Numbered from the stretch's first letter, positions 22,258 through 33,455 are shown. The stretch: 64,000 nt of DNA from Cristatella mucedo (GCA_009760855.2 WPIO01000001.1:6815001-6879000), one strand, 5' to 3'. Numbers and translations are program-made. The notes: generated by a model from the letters alone, not told the origin.

Positions 22258-24997
22258 TGTTAATACATTTGTTGTAGCGCCCTCATAGAACCTAATCTCT
22301 TTATCGGCACTTTACAATTGCTGCAAAGGAAGAACAATCGAATGGTAAGAGGTAGCATGCTCAATAAATAGCAAGAATAGCATGATTGGGTGACATGCAC
22401 AGGGTCAGCAACCACAAGTGTGGTTAGTGGCAGTATGTACAGTGTCAGCACGTATAAGCACTCAAAGGACGAATCACGGGAACCCACTAAATCCTGTCAT
22501 AAATACATACGTTTTTAGTTTTCTTTGAATGTGGTCAAGTCAGGAGATGTCGTGGTGCAAGTAAGGAGTGAGTTCCAGGCTTTGGGAGCATAAAAACTAA
22601 AGGCACTGTCTTCAAAGGATTTGAGGTTTGTACGTGATAGAGGTAAACAGTTAGATTCCGAAAAGCAGGTGGTACTATGCTTAGCCTTGTGGGAAAGTAA
22701 ATCTTATACGTAGGCTGGCGCCAAAGAATGAAAGATCCTAAAAGTGAGCGACAAACATTGAAATCAATGCGTTGCTTGACTGGGAGCCAGTGCAGGTAGA
22801 CGAGAAGTGGTGAGATGTGGCGACTGCAATGCTCATGATAGACAAGCCTAGCTGCAGACTTTTGCGCCAGTTATATGCGCCTTGATTGCACAGGCCGGTA
22901 GACGCAGGCAGTGAGTGAGTCACAGAAGTTGAGACGAGATGTTGCAAAAGCATGAACCAATTTAGATGTGGTATCCTTGTCTAAACAAGTCTGAGTTTTA
23001 GAGTGCTATGTAGCTGAAAGTAGGCAGATTTGATTGTAGAGCTGATGTGATCGTCAAATGCAAGGTCACTTTGGAACAGGACACATAGATTTCATGCAGA
23101 TTCAACAGGAGATATGCTCCCAAAGCCGATTGTAAGCATTTACCTTTCCGAAGTCTGATTCACACTTGGTTTGCCATAACTAGTAAGTTGGCTTTGCCGA
23201 TATTCAATTTAAGAAAGTTTGCTGCCATCCATGTCGTCAATACATGCAGCAAGGGAGTTGAGAGAATTCGACGTGCTGGAGGAATCAAAGCAAAGGTACG
23301 ACTGAGTGTCATCCACATAGATGTGAAAGCCTAAATTGTGTTTGGCAATCACATCGGCATGACGGGGAGTTTAATCGTGAAAAGAACCGGACCAAGTAAG
23401 GAGCCCTGAGGTACCCCATATTGCAGAGGTACCTCGGATGATCTTTGTCCATTCACATCAATACTCTGGAGTCTCCTACTGAGAAAAGACCTGAACCATT
23501 GCAATGCAGTGCCAGTGATAATCAGGCAAGTAGAGGCACTCAAGAAGAACTTGGTGATCGATAGCCTCAAAAGCTGCCGAAAGATTGAGCAATTCAAGCA
23601 GAGAGACTCTACCTAAGTCTTCATTCCTAAGTAGGTCGTTATACAGCCGAAGCAATGCTGACTCAGTGTAGTGATTAGCTCTAAAACCAGACTGGAACTT
23701 ACTAGCAGGGTTTGAAGTTTCTATATATGAGTTTAGCTGGTCGGCTTGGATTCGTTCCAGTGTCTTTGATAGAACTGGTAGAAGGGAGACTGGACGGAAG
23801 TTGCTCAAGTTCTCTTGGTATAGTGTTGCTTTCTTGAGTAGTGGCCTGATTAGAGCCTTTTTGAAAGGTGCTGGGACGTGACCTGAGGCTAATGACATAT
23901 TTATGATGCTAGTTATGTATGGCAGAAGTCGATCTATGCATCGTAGAAGCAGGACAGTTAGAATAGGGTCGAAAGAACTAGTTGTCTTCTTTGATTGGGA
24001 TATGAACTTTAGGACGACGTCACTAGTGGCCTCCTTGAATGAAGACACTGAGGGGCTGCATGGAATTGAAGGACAGATTCTGGGGGGATGCTGCGATCCT
24101 AGGGATGTACTCCCTGATCTGATATATATTGTTGACAAAAATTTAGAGAAGCAATCAGCCTGATCACTATGTAAGGAGTTAATCTGGGAGTGGTTAAGAA
24201 GATGATTGATCGTCGACACCAGCATTTTTGGATTGTGCATCTGTGATTCAACAATGTTTTTATAGAAGCTAAACTTGGCCTTTGCTAGGATCGATCGGTA
24301 CGATTTACAGTAGTCTTCGTATGCCGGTCGGTGGACAGCCAGTCTAGATCTTTTGCATATTTTCTCAAGCTTGCCCTTAGTAGACCAAGCTAGTTTAATG
24401 TCCTTGGTAAACCATAGGCCGTCTGGGAGAGGGCATGCAGAGAGTGCGCTTAATCAGAGGTGCAAACTCGTCGAGCAGGTCAGCTAGAGCCGTGTTGTAG
24501 CAAGCTACCAATAATGACAGGCCGGGAGGGGGATTAAGCAGCAGAGGCGAAGCAAATATTCTCGCACGGACAGCATCGATGTCGAAAGTCTTGAGGTTTC
24601 GCGACTCATTGGTGATTTTAGATGAGGAGAAGGAGGGCACACGTTGCAGACTGAATGAGATCTACCCGTGGTCAGATAAGCAGAATTTGGTAATAATTGG
24701 TGATGATAGTGTGCAGTTGTAAGAGTAAAATTTGGTCGAGTATGTGATCCTTGATGTGACTAAGGTAATGAACATGATTCACAAGAAACGATGAGTCAGT
24801 CAGTGCACGAAATGTAGTGCTGAAGGCGTCAGATAAGTTATCAAACTGAATGTTGAAATCACCCATAATGAGGAAAGATCGATTTCTTGCACACATAATC
24901 GAAATGAGATAAGAGAAATCTGAGAACAAGGAGAACTTGGTACCTGGTCGGTGATAGACTACTGCCACCATCGGTAGCTTGTTGTCGGGTGAAATCA
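22258..24997 (-). mobile_element. LINE-A, longest copy: endonuclease to 3' end
   Basis: 2.7 kb, minus orientation. From its 5' side: part of an apurinic endonuclease-like domain (24672-24998, with VVYHRPGT and the GDFNI motif), a spacer (24395-24640, LLDEFAPLIKRTLCMPSPRR), the reverse-transcriptase start (23476-24240, KKALIRPLLKKATLYQENLS, NFRPVSLLPVLSKTLERI, then NLSAAFEAIDH), a GVPQGSLLGPVLF block (23349-23597), a YVDD box near 23310, and the C-terminal domain in broken frames. It confirms the EN-RT architecture of LINE-A. Frameshifts make it inactive. A second LINE-A copy abuts its 5' end. Confidence 0.95.
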
Positions 24998-25790
24998 AGA
25001 CGATAATAATAATTATAAAGCACTTGATAAAGCGCCCTCAGAGAACCCAATCTATTTCTAGGCACTTTACATTTTCTGCAAAGGAAACATGGTCGAATGG
25101 TGAGTGGTATAATGCTTGATAAACAACATGAATAACGTGATTAGGGTGACATGCACAAGGTCAGCATGCAAGTGTGATTAATGGCAGCATGCAACAGTGG
25201 TAGCACGCATACGCACATGAAGGACGAATCACAGGGACCCATTAAATGCTATCATAAATAGGCACTTTTTAATTTCTTTTTAAATGTAGTCAAGTCAGGG
25301 CATGTCGTGACGCAAGTCGGGAGTGAGTTCAAGGCTTTGGGAGCATAGGAACTAAATGCACGGTCTCCAAAGGATTTGAGGTTCGTAAGAGGTATAGGTA
25401 AACAGTTAAGATTCCGAAAAGCAGGTGGTATGCTGGTTAGCCTGATGGAGAAGTAGATCTGACAGGTAGGCTGAAGCCAAAGAATGAAGGGACCTAAAAG
25501 TGAGCGACAAAACCTTAAAGTCGATCCGTTGCTTGACAGGAAGCCAGTAAAGGTCGGCGAAAAGTGGTGCGATGTGGCAACTTCGACGCTCACGACAGAC
25601 AAGCCTAGCTGCAGAATTTTGCACCAGCTGTAAGCACCTGATTGTGCATGCCGTTAGGCTAGCAAGCAGTGAGTTACAGAAGTCAAGACAGGATGTCAAA
25701 AATGCATGGACCAACTTGGGTGTGGTAGCCCTATCAAAACAAGCCCGAAATTTAGCAATGTTATACAGCTGAAAGTAGGCAGGCTCGAAA
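24998..25790 (-). mobile_element. LINE-A, 5'-truncated 3' part
   Basis: Minus orientation. Tail 'GATAATAATAATTATAA' at the left, then the 'AGCGCCCTCAGAGAACCCAA' end, 3' untranslated region and reverse-transcriptase C terminus (25406-25834, with FLTSCLDFCNSLLASLTACT and LFADLYWLPVKQRIDFKV). Its tail begins exactly where the endonuclease frame of the neighbouring element stops, suggesting insertion into that element. Confidence 0.92.
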
Positions 25791-25844
25791 AACTGCTTCG
25801 AGGGTACTGCAAACCGCTTGAAACCGAAGTTCAAGTGTGTGATA

Positions 25845-26165
25845 ATGGCGACTCAACCTCCAGTTTTGATTGATCTAGGGGTTGTGAAAGAAGGAGAAAC
25901 CAGTTGGGATTTTGTCTTTAATTGTGGAGCAGTTTACCAATTTTAGAAAGTTTCCGTCAAGGCGATCAGGTCAATACCTTTTTCAGTTTGTTTATTAATA
26001 GGGGTTTACTGCACATTGAGCAAGGATTCAAAAGACAAGCTAAGTTGGGTCGTCGGATTTATGGCAGGCCTGATGACCACTAAGTTAGAAAGATTTACAG
26101 CAACCCTTGAGGGAGAAAGCGTCGAGTGGTTCGAGACAATGCTAGGAATACCAAACGAGTGAGTT
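25845..26165 (+). pseudogene. Possible retroelement gag-like remnant
   Basis: Plus-strand frames starting MATQPPVLIDLGVVKEGE and, after a frame change, KLERFTATLEGESVEWFETM. The second piece resembles the 'F---L-G-A--W---L' pattern of gag capsid domains in LTR retrotransposons. The similarity is short and the reading is broken, so this is only a suggestion. Confidence 0.25.
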
Positions 26166-26377
26166 CTCAGCTTGAAGCCCCCCTCCCGCAAAACGAGCAT
26201 GTTCTCAGCTTTTGGCCCCAGGTCGGCTCAGGCGCGATTTTATTTGGTAATGCATACTCCACGGATATTACCAACAGCAATAACATCTAGGAATGCATTT
26301 GAACTACGATAACAAAACGATAATAGGTACGCATGATCATAACTAATAAGCAGGTTACTAGCCACCAGTGCATCTGT

Positions 26378-26949
26378 CGTGAGTATTGCAGTTGCCATAT
26401 CACACCACTTTTCGCTGACCTGCACTGACTCCCAGTCAAGCAACAGATCGACTTCAAGGTTTTGTCACTCACTTTTAGGTCACTTCATTCTTTGCCTCCA
26501 ACCTATCTCTCAGATCTACTCCCCCACCACGCCATGCATCGTACCACCTGCTTCCGAAATCTAACAGTTTACCAATACCTTGTACAAACCTCAAATCCTT
26601 TGGAGACCGTGCATTTAGTTTGTGTGCTCCCAAAGCCAGGAACTCACTCCCGACTTGCGTCAAAACATCCCCTGACTTGACCACATTTAAAAAGAACTTA
26701 AAACGCACTTATTTAGGTCAACTTTTAGTGGGTCCCTGTGATTCGTACTTTATGTGCTTATGGGTGCTGACACTGTGCATGGTGCCACTAACCACACTTG
26801 CATGCTGACCCTGTGCATGTCACCCCTAACCATGTTATTCATGTTGTTTATCAAGCATGATATTACTCAGCATTCAATCGCATTTCCCTTTGCAGCAAAT
26901 GTAAAGCGCCTAGAATGAGATTGAGTTCTCTGAGGGCGCTTTATCACGT

Positions 26950-26981
<32 letters not shown>

Positions 26982-26985
26982 TTTA
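26378..26985 (+). mobile_element. LINE-A 3' end, plus orientation
   Basis: Begins within the reverse-transcriptase C terminus ('CACACCACTTTTCGCTGACC', equivalent to HITPLLADLHWLP) and runs through a complete 3' untranslated region to 'GTAAAGCGCCTAGAATGAGA', 'TTGAGTTCTCTGAGGGCGCT' and a (TTA)n tail. It gives the clearest view of the LINE-A terminus used for comparison with SINE-A. Confidence 0.93.
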
Positions 26986-27915
26986 TCTAACGCTGCCAGC
27001 TAGGCAGACCGAGCCCCAAGCAGAAATCCTTTTGATGTCCACAGGCACGTAATTTCTTATGAGCTACGGTCAAACAATAAACAGATAAGCTTTTAACAGG
27101 TCCTTACTGTATCGGTTTCCGTATGCGATGTTTGCAAGAACTTTAATTTACGGAAGAGAATTCTGCAACGGACCACAAACACCAGTAGTTCTTGGTGTTG
27201 GGAGGCGAGATATCGTCTGCATGAAATTTTGGACACAATTGTGCATGGCTATGACATGGGCATCAAGGAAAGCATAGTGAATGTAAGAGCTTTGATTTTT
27301 GAAAGAGAATTATACAACGGACAAGAAATGCTAGTAAGGCTTGGTGTCAGGAGGTGAGAATGGAAGATAAATCACTTCGAGACCCACGCATGGTTAAATG
27401 GTTGACATTAACTTTCAGCGATTTTGTATTACCTAGAATATTTATTTTAGTATGTATCTGCCTTAGTTAGCATCTAAATACCAATATTCCTAACCCATCT
27501 CAAAAACAGTGAGGAGGATTCTGAAGCAACAAGGGAATCGGAATAAGTCAGGAAAGCGCAATAAAGGTGATGAAATACGATTTTATGATACTAAACGTCA
27601 GCAGTTTTAAAACTGGATGGCATGCAGCAGCAAAGGAAATCACAAAAAGCATAACAACCTAGGAGCCAGCAGATGCAGTGGATAGCCTCTATCCACTATG
27701 CTATTGAAGATGATTGCCGTATATAGGCAGCCAATCAACATCTGCATCACCCTTTTCGAGCTTTTCCATTGCCAAGAAAATGCCTTTAACTATTTGCCCC
27801 TCCCATCAATAATTTCTAACTGCAACTTCCCTGAACCAGCACTCACGAACGGTTCCCAACAATCTTTCATGTCAATTGACTACAAGCATGGAGCAGAACA
27901 TATTCCAACATTTAC

Positions 27916-28016
27916 CTAAGCGAGTTCTTCCTGAGCAGCCACCGTGCCAGACTTTTTAACTTTGCAGTAATTTCACTGGCATCTGACTTTGCAGCTACTT
28001 CTTTCATAAACCTAAC
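27916..28016 (-). CDS. PITRM1: PITRM1 exon 17
   Basis: Acceptor CTGCAG, donor AG|GTAAAT. It encodes VRFMKEVAAKSDASEITAKL and KSLARWLLRKNSL, matching 'VRLMKRIAEM-DI--IL-KL--I---LL---NMR'. Although only 33 codons, its phase (0 in, 2 out) fits both neighbours and the junction with exon 18 creates the Arg of 'RCALN'. It is too short to stand out as an open frame. Confidence 0.88.
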
Positions 28017-28019
28017 CTG

Positions 28020-28860
28020 CAGTACCATACAAAATTAGCATTATAATACAATCACGCGAGTACACACACAAAAATAAAATATAGACCATTTTTACAGGAG
28101 CCATAAAATAGCCGAGCGGATTCGATATAATCCATCATTCTCTTAGTGGGTAGGCTCCTTACGGCTTTTTAAAACAAGCATATAAACAAACGAAACAAGT
28201 TTTGGGATTGGTGAATGGGATCACTAGGCCACACTTGTGTCGATGTTGCTTCGATCCAAGAGTCACATGAACACAGGCAAATGAATGTGTGCATCAGTAG
28301 GTGCCAAAGAGCACGAGCAAACTATAAAGAACTTCCACACTAGGAAAACCAGTGCTGCAGAAACGCAAACACCTCGGTGATAAAAAGGCAAGCTGTACAA
28401 GGGCCGCATATGAGCCACAGCAGCCACATAAAACCGGCAATTTGGTAATCAATAGAGTCTGTAGTTCGGCATGCTTGCTTGCCATCAGTCTATTACACTC
28501 AGTGGTGTTGGCCCGATGAGCAATTCGTTCCAGTGATTCACAGACACTCTTGAGTGAGATCGTGCAGGGCGGCACGAGACATGCTTTGAATACCGAAAGA
28601 CCAGAGCTTCTGGCCACCACCAGGCCCACTGATAAACTCACCACATCAGGCAGTCATCAAAGAGTACAAGCCAGTTTGTAAGTAGAGGCCGATTGTCTTA
28701 CTACTGCACCTCCAATCAGACACCAAGTCCACGATTTCAGCAAGGCCATCAGTGTTGCCTGCTGTTTTGACAACTTTGTCTAGTCAGACACCATAAAGTA
28801 ACACAGTCAGCAATGCAGTTCTCCTGCAAGGCCAACAGAAGTGGGTAAGGTTTTCTTCTT
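28020..28860. other. Intron sequence; unrecognised minus frame 28294-28644
   Basis: Between PITRM1 exon 17 and a LINE. A 116-codon minus frame contains SLKSVCESLERIAHRANTTE, which could be a short helical segment, but it matches no PITRM1 region and has no clear splice context. Likely chance. Confidence 0.4.
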
Positions 28861-28867
28861 TTTCTTT

Positions 28868-30299
28868 TAATAATAATAATAATAATAATATTGCACTTGA
28901 TAAAGCGCCCTCAGAGAACTTAATCTCTTTCTAGGCGCTTTACATTTGCTGCAAAGTGATACGCAATAGAATAGTAAGTAAAATCATGCTTGAAAAACAA
29001 ACAAAATGAATAACATGGTTAGGGGTTACATGCACTGGGTCAGCATGCAAATGTGGTTAGTGGCAGCATGAACAGTGTCAGCACGCATAAGCACATCGAG
29101 GACGAATCACAAGGACCCACTAAATGCTGTCCTAAATAGGTATGTTTTTAAGTTTCTTTTAAATGTGGTCAGGTCAAGGGATGTTCTGATGCAGGTCGGG
29201 AGGGAGTTCCAGGCTGTGGGAGCATACGAGCTAAATGCACGGTCTCCAAAGGATTTAAGGTTTGTACGAGGTATTTCTAGACTGTTGGATTCCGAAAAGC
29301 GAGTGGTACGATGCTTTGCCTGATGGGGTAGTATATCTGAAAGATAGGCTGGAGCCATAGAATGAAGAGACCTAAAAGTGAGTGACAAAACCTTGAAGTC
29401 AATCCGTTGCTTGACTGGTAACCAGTGCAGGTCGGCGAGAAGTGGAGTAATGTGGCAACTGCGACGCTCACGACAGACAAGCCTAGCTGCAGAGTTTTGC
29501 ACCAGCTGCAATCGCCTGATCGCACATGCTGGTAGGCCAGTAAGCAGTGAGTTGCAGAAGTCGAGACGAGATGTCACGAATGCATGGACCAACTTGGACG
29601 TGGTATCCTTATCTAAACAAGCCCTAATTTTAGAAATGTTATGAAGCTGAAAATAGGCTGATTTGACTGTGGAGCTGATGTGGTCGTCTAACGAGAGGTC
29701 GCTTTGGAATATGACACCTAGATTTCGAGCTGATGCAACTGGAGATATGCTGGCAGAGCCAATTTTGAAAGTCGGCCTTTCCAATTTCTGAATAACACTA
29801 GGTTTGCCCATAACTAGTAAGTTAGTTTTATCATCGTTTACTTTTAGAAAATTTGCTGCCATCCATGATCGGATGTCATCAATGCATGCAGCAAGTGAGT
29901 TGAGAGAATTTGAGGTGCTCGAAGGCTGGGAGGGATCAAAGCAAAGGTACAACTGAGTGTCATCCGCATAGAAGTGAAAGCCTAGATTGTGCTTGGCAAT
30001 CACATCAGCGAGAGGGAGAGTATAAACGGTGAAAAGGACCGGACCTAGCACAGAGCCCTGAGGTACTCCATATTTTAGAGGTACTTCAGATGATCTTTGT
30101 CCATTCACGTCAACACTCTGGAGTCTCCCACTGAGATAGGACCTGAACCACTGCAGAGCAGTGCCAGTGATGCCCAGACGAGATGAGAGGTGCTCTAGAA
30201 GTACTTTGTGATCGATGGTATCAAAAGCTGCCGAAAGATCGAGCAAAACAAGAAGAGACACTCTACCCATGTCTGCATTCCTAAGTAGGTCGTTGTAAA
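28868..30299 (-). mobile_element. LINE-A with longest intact reverse-transcriptase frame
   Basis: Minus orientation: (TAA)n tail at 28868, 3' untranslated region, then a continuous reverse-transcriptase frame to 30270. It is truncated on its 5' side at about 30299, where sequence unlike other LINE-A copies begins. It lies in the intron between PITRM1 exons 16 and 17, in gene orientation, and is the youngest-looking LINE in the window. Confidence 0.95.
29107..30270 (-). CDS. LINE-A reverse transcriptase, partial but uninterrupted
   Basis: 387 codons without a stop. Reverse-transcriptase motifs in order: LSAAFDTIDH (residues 12-21, catalytic Asp at 17), GVPQGSVLGPVLF (68-80) and YADDTQLYL (101-109, the catalytic Asp pair). 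These are followed by the C-terminal segment RLDFCNSLLTGLPACAIRRL and LLADLHWLPVKQRIDFKV that is typical of CR1/L2-like elements. The endonuclease and first reverse-transcriptase blocks are missing through 5' truncation, and the chosen Met is internal to the original protein. Such enzymes copy their own RNA at a nicked target and can act on SINE RNA with a matching 3' end. Confidence 0.93.
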   Translation of the reverse strand: MGRVSLLVLLDLSAAFDTIDHKVLLEHLSSRLGITGTALQWFRSYLSGRLQSVDVNGQRSSEVPLKYGVPQGSVLGPVLFTVYTLPLADVIAKHNLGFHFYADDTQLYLCFDPSQPSSTSNSLNSLAACIDDIRSWMAANFLKVNDDKTNLLVMGKPSVIQKLERPTFKIGSASISPVASARNLGVIFQSDLSLDDHISSTVKSAYFQLHNISKIRACLDKDTTSKLVHAFVTSRLDFCNSLLTGLPACAIRRLQLVQNSAARLVCRERRSCHITPLLADLHWLPVKQRIDFKVLSLTFRSLHSMAPAYLSDILPHQAKHRTTRFSESNSLEIPRTNLKSFGDRAFSSYAPTAWNSLPTCIRTSLDLTTFKRNLKTYLFRTAFSGSL

Positions 30300-30533
30300 C
30301 ATACAGTCAAAAGTGCTTTCAGGGAGCTGAGGACTATCACCAAATACTAAACCAGGCTTCTCCCGGAAGACCTGGACATGTGCTGATTTAAATAAATGCC
30401 GCTGGAAATCTAATCGTGCCAAACGATTTTCTTTTAAATATCTGACCCCTGAGTGGCGTTGTAGATCAAGTTGGACATCATCTGAGAGGAAATGGGGATA
30501 CAAGGTCAGTAATTTTAAGGGGCCTACTTTCAA
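30299..30533 (-). other. Unrecognised open frame 5' of the LINE
   Basis: The minus-strand frame begins MKVGPLKLLTLYPHFLSDDV and continues LARLDFQRHLFKSAHVQVFR. Composition is protein-like (mixed, charged, no low complexity), but I recognise no family. It ends where the LINE-A sequence begins, so it may be a piece of another transposon interrupted by the LINE, or chance. Confidence 0.3.
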
Positions 30534-30899
30534 AAAGTGTTAAACCAGGAAGGGGAATAACTACACCAGCATCTTAAACTTGCATGGTTTGCTGGACTAA
30601 AGAGCCCATTTTATTCCGAAAAGAACTTAACAAAGCATGGGTCATGTCACAGTCGCCGGGTATACAAGCGATTCGGACCTGTTAAGAAGTTCCTCACGAA
30701 TTTGAAAGTCGCATCGTGAGTCACTAGAGGCAAAGCAAAGCATGCACACACAAAAATTAAGCCTTGCCAGCCCAAATCTAGGCTGTATGCTCGGCAAGAG
30801 CAGTTATGTAAGATCCAGCGATAGCTGGATCTAGAGTCTTTCTGAAAAGCCTTCCCAAAGAGCCCTTCTATTTTCTCTAAGGCCCATTATCTTGGATCT

Positions 30900-31080
30900 A
30901 GGTGCCTCGTTGTTTCAGTATCAGTTTTCGTGCAACTTCTAAGAAGTTTGAATTTGAGTCAGATGTAAAGCAGGCCATTTTTTATTGCCCACTGCACGGG
31001 GTGGAGACAGTAAGTAAGGGTCTTTTGCTGCTACGATCAGCACACTGCATGTGGACTCGCTTTGCTGAGTCATAGTAGTT
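30900..31080 (+). mobile_element. Degraded SINE-B fragment
   Basis: 'TTTTTTATTGCCCACTGCAC' followed by 'AGTAAGTAAGGGTCTTTTGC' and 'TGCTACGA' parallels the SINE-B body (TTTATTGCCGCTACAAGTGG, then AAAGGCTCTTCTGTTGCTAT). Weak, because the head is not recognisable. Confidence 0.4.
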
Positions 31081-31663
31081 CCATCACGGAAGACCTGCAC
31101 CATCTTGCTGTATGACTGAAGTTTACCGTCTTGCCGCGTGATGGAGGGGACGGACAGACTTTCTTGCTTTAATTAGTAGATATATCGAGGCTGCTGCATC
31201 GACTACTCTTAAATACTTTCTTTGCTTTGGTTCGGCATCCGAGAACCAGGATTCAAATGTTCAAAATGTGAGACTCAATGCAGGGTGGCTCTCGGTGATC
31301 CCATAGGTCTCTAGTTGTTCTAGCTATGGTCGTTCAATACCTCTAGTTCTTCGAGCTCTTCGATTCACATCAGCAGGCTCAGCTGGGAGGGAGAGGAGAG
31401 CAGGACACAGGAGAGGTGGAACTGCAGCACGCTCCATCGCACTGGTGGTGCTATGCAAGTCAAGAATAGCCTAGTAGCAGTAATTAAACTCGACTCCTCC
31501 GGCAAAAGCAGGAGCTTCATAGGCAAACATGGGGAGCACCGGGATGAGAGTTTCATTCCGCTTTGCTCCTGGGGGGGGGGCCAGCCAACAATGCGGGGAT
31601 TGGTGAGCTCGCGCTAAATAATCATTCGGTGACAAGATCGAGACATCGAGCACTGACACTTGC

Positions 31664-31829
31664 CTGCGATATACCGCTCAACGATTCGGACAGCTTGGCT
31701 GCTGCCGATAGATTCGCCGCCGAATGGCGCATGGCATATGCATGCCCGCTCTGTGCTAGTGAGGCTGCCAGGTCGGCTGCTTCCATTTGCACCAATGTGG
31801 TGAGCCGATTGTGGTCAGACACGTCCAGC
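31664..31829 (-). CDS. PITRM1: PITRM1 exon 16 (ends at an apparent GC donor)
   Basis: Acceptor CCAAG; the donor is CAG|GCAAGT, the usual form of a GC-AG intron. It encodes NRLTTLVQMEAADLAASLAQ then SGHAYAMRHSAANLSAAAKL and SESLSGISQ, matching 'VLVKM-AQELANGI-DSGH-YA---A---L-P---L-E-FSGM-Q'. Reading past the GC donor reaches a stop within about 15 codons, while splicing to the next exon continues with VRFMKEV as the family does. Leaves in phase 0. Confidence 0.93.
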
Positions 31830-32261
31830 CTTGGAATGAAAACAAAGCGAAGTAAAGACAACGGATACACACGCGAGAACCGCTCTGGCTTCCAGCAAAT
31901 AGGCGGCCTATACTACACGCTGCTTGAACGGCAGCGTGGCGAACGACCGAGACTTTGGCATCAAATGCACAGAAGGCTAGTGAAGGGGCCGGAGTCGGCC
32001 ATCTTTCTGGTCCTTATGAGAACAATTCGGCAGACTATGCTGGCTGGTAGTAATTATTGTTGCACTAGCCCAGATAAGAATGTGAGCCGAGGAGGGCTAG
32101 TCCTACCATATTAAACATAAAACATTGACTGAACCCTCAGCACGACAGAGCCGTCACGGCAGCAGCAAAAGAAAGGGGCTGCCGCTCCTAGCTCGCTCGG
32201 GCTTGCATTAAAGCGGTACCAGCAAGCTCCAAGCTTGGGCTCGACGGAAACGTGTAAGTAC

Positions 32262-32459
32262 CTGGTTACTATATCCGACCAAAGGGCGAACATGCTTTCG
32301 ACGTTCTTCTCGAGACAAAACGAGGAGAACACAATGCCGCTCTCGTAGGCATTCAGGTCCGAGTGGTGCGCCGTGACGTGCGGCGAAACGGTCAGCCCGC
32401 CCGAGCACATGTCCATAGCCTGGGACAACTGCTTAAAATTCATATCTCCGGCACCCATT
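32262..32459 (-). CDS. PITRM1: PITRM1 exon 15
   Basis: Acceptor TTGTAG, donor AG|GTACTT; phases 2 and 2. It encodes NFKQLSQAMDMCSGGLTVSP then AYESGIVFSSFCLEKNVESM and ALWSDIVT. This matches 'A-QIELKTGGMSASPHV------MD-YEQGVLFSSLCLDRN---M--LWSEIF', the start of the C-terminal M16C half. Confidence 0.95.
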
Positions 32460-32658
32460 CTACAAACGAACTAACACTGTTCTGCACAGGGGCTATAGGC
32501 TGTCCCCGGATCGCCGAGTCTTGCTTCGACAGAGAGATGCAGCACAAATACCTGACTCGAGCACATCACAGATGCAGCAGGTCTGCATAGCACGCACGCT
32601 GCGGAGCAATGAAAGCAAGCGCTCTACACTCTGCAGCACCGCGCTGTCAAAGCCGTAC

Positions 32659-32788
32659 TTGGTAACAACCGAGCAGAACAGTGGAACGTAAGGTAGCAGG
32701 TCTGCTGGAAGGTCATTGACCGAGGAGACAGCATTGAAGTAGCAAATTTCGTTCGTTGGTTCACAGCACAGCTGGGTCTTCACGCCTC
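32659..32788 (-). CDS. PITRM1: PITRM1 exon 14
   Basis: Acceptor TTGCAG (an alternative GAG lies 3 bp in); donor AA|GTACGG, phase 2. It encodes TQLCCEPTNEICYFNAVSSV then LPADLLPYVPLFCSVVTK, matching 'V-YC-QPTNG--YFRA-SSL--LP-EL-PYVPLFCSVLTKLG'. The splice at AA|GTACGG is preferred over reading through because joining to exon 15 gives TKMGAGDMNFKQLS, which aligns with the family without a gap. Confidence 0.93.
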
Positions 32789-33269
32789 CTGCAAGAAGAA
32801 CCGAGGCTGATTTCTGGAATCTCTAGCACACCCTTGTGTCCTAAAAATGGACTATGCGCAGTGAGCCAAGGGGAGCGTCGGCTGTCCAAATGAGACTCTG
32901 CGGCTGCTTCTGATCGAACAGTCACATGTCAAGGCTAAGGATGAGTAGGCCATATAAATGGACGATTCTTTCAGCTCGGCTGCTACTCAAATGTTAGTGA
33001 GAAAGGAACAATTCGGTTACGAAGACCAGGGTTGGTGAAATAAAAAAAAATGACAGGTTACAAACCAAACCCAGTAGCCTCGTAAGAGCTCCCCAAGTAT
33101 TTTTGTGTAATAAAGCCTTTAAATGAATCAGCTGTCACAAGTCTTCAAAAAGCACCAAAAGGCAAAAGAATGCATACCAATTTATTGAGCGCTAATTTGA
33201 GCCTCGGAGGTGCTGACAGGGTGCCACTAGGCTGTAAGGGTCTGATGAGAATACGGTAAAACCTCTGCA

Positions 33270-33455
33270 ATGAGTGAAGGAAACCCGTGCCTCTGGGTCT
33301 CGTGCTTAGTGTTGATGTGCTTGCATTTCACGATCCCGATCGAGAGTTCGAATCCACCATCAGGTCATCTTTTATTGCCGACTGCAAGTGATGTGAAAGC
33401 TGCTAAGGCTCTTGTGCTGCTATATAAATGAGGCTGTTTAATGAGCTAACCTTTT
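33270..33455 (+). mobile_element. SINE-B copy
   Basis: tRNA-like head with box B 'GAGTTCGAATCC', then 'TTTTATTGCCGACTGCAAGT', 'GCTAAGGCTCTTGTGCTGCT' and 'ATATAAATGAGGCTGTTTAA'. It lies in the intron between PITRM1 exons 13 and 14. Confidence 0.85.

Noticed and set aside
28294-28644. Additional PITRM1 exon in the 116-codon minus frame
   Set aside because: The protein segments before and after are already joined in phase by exons 16, 17 and 18, and the frame does not resemble the family.
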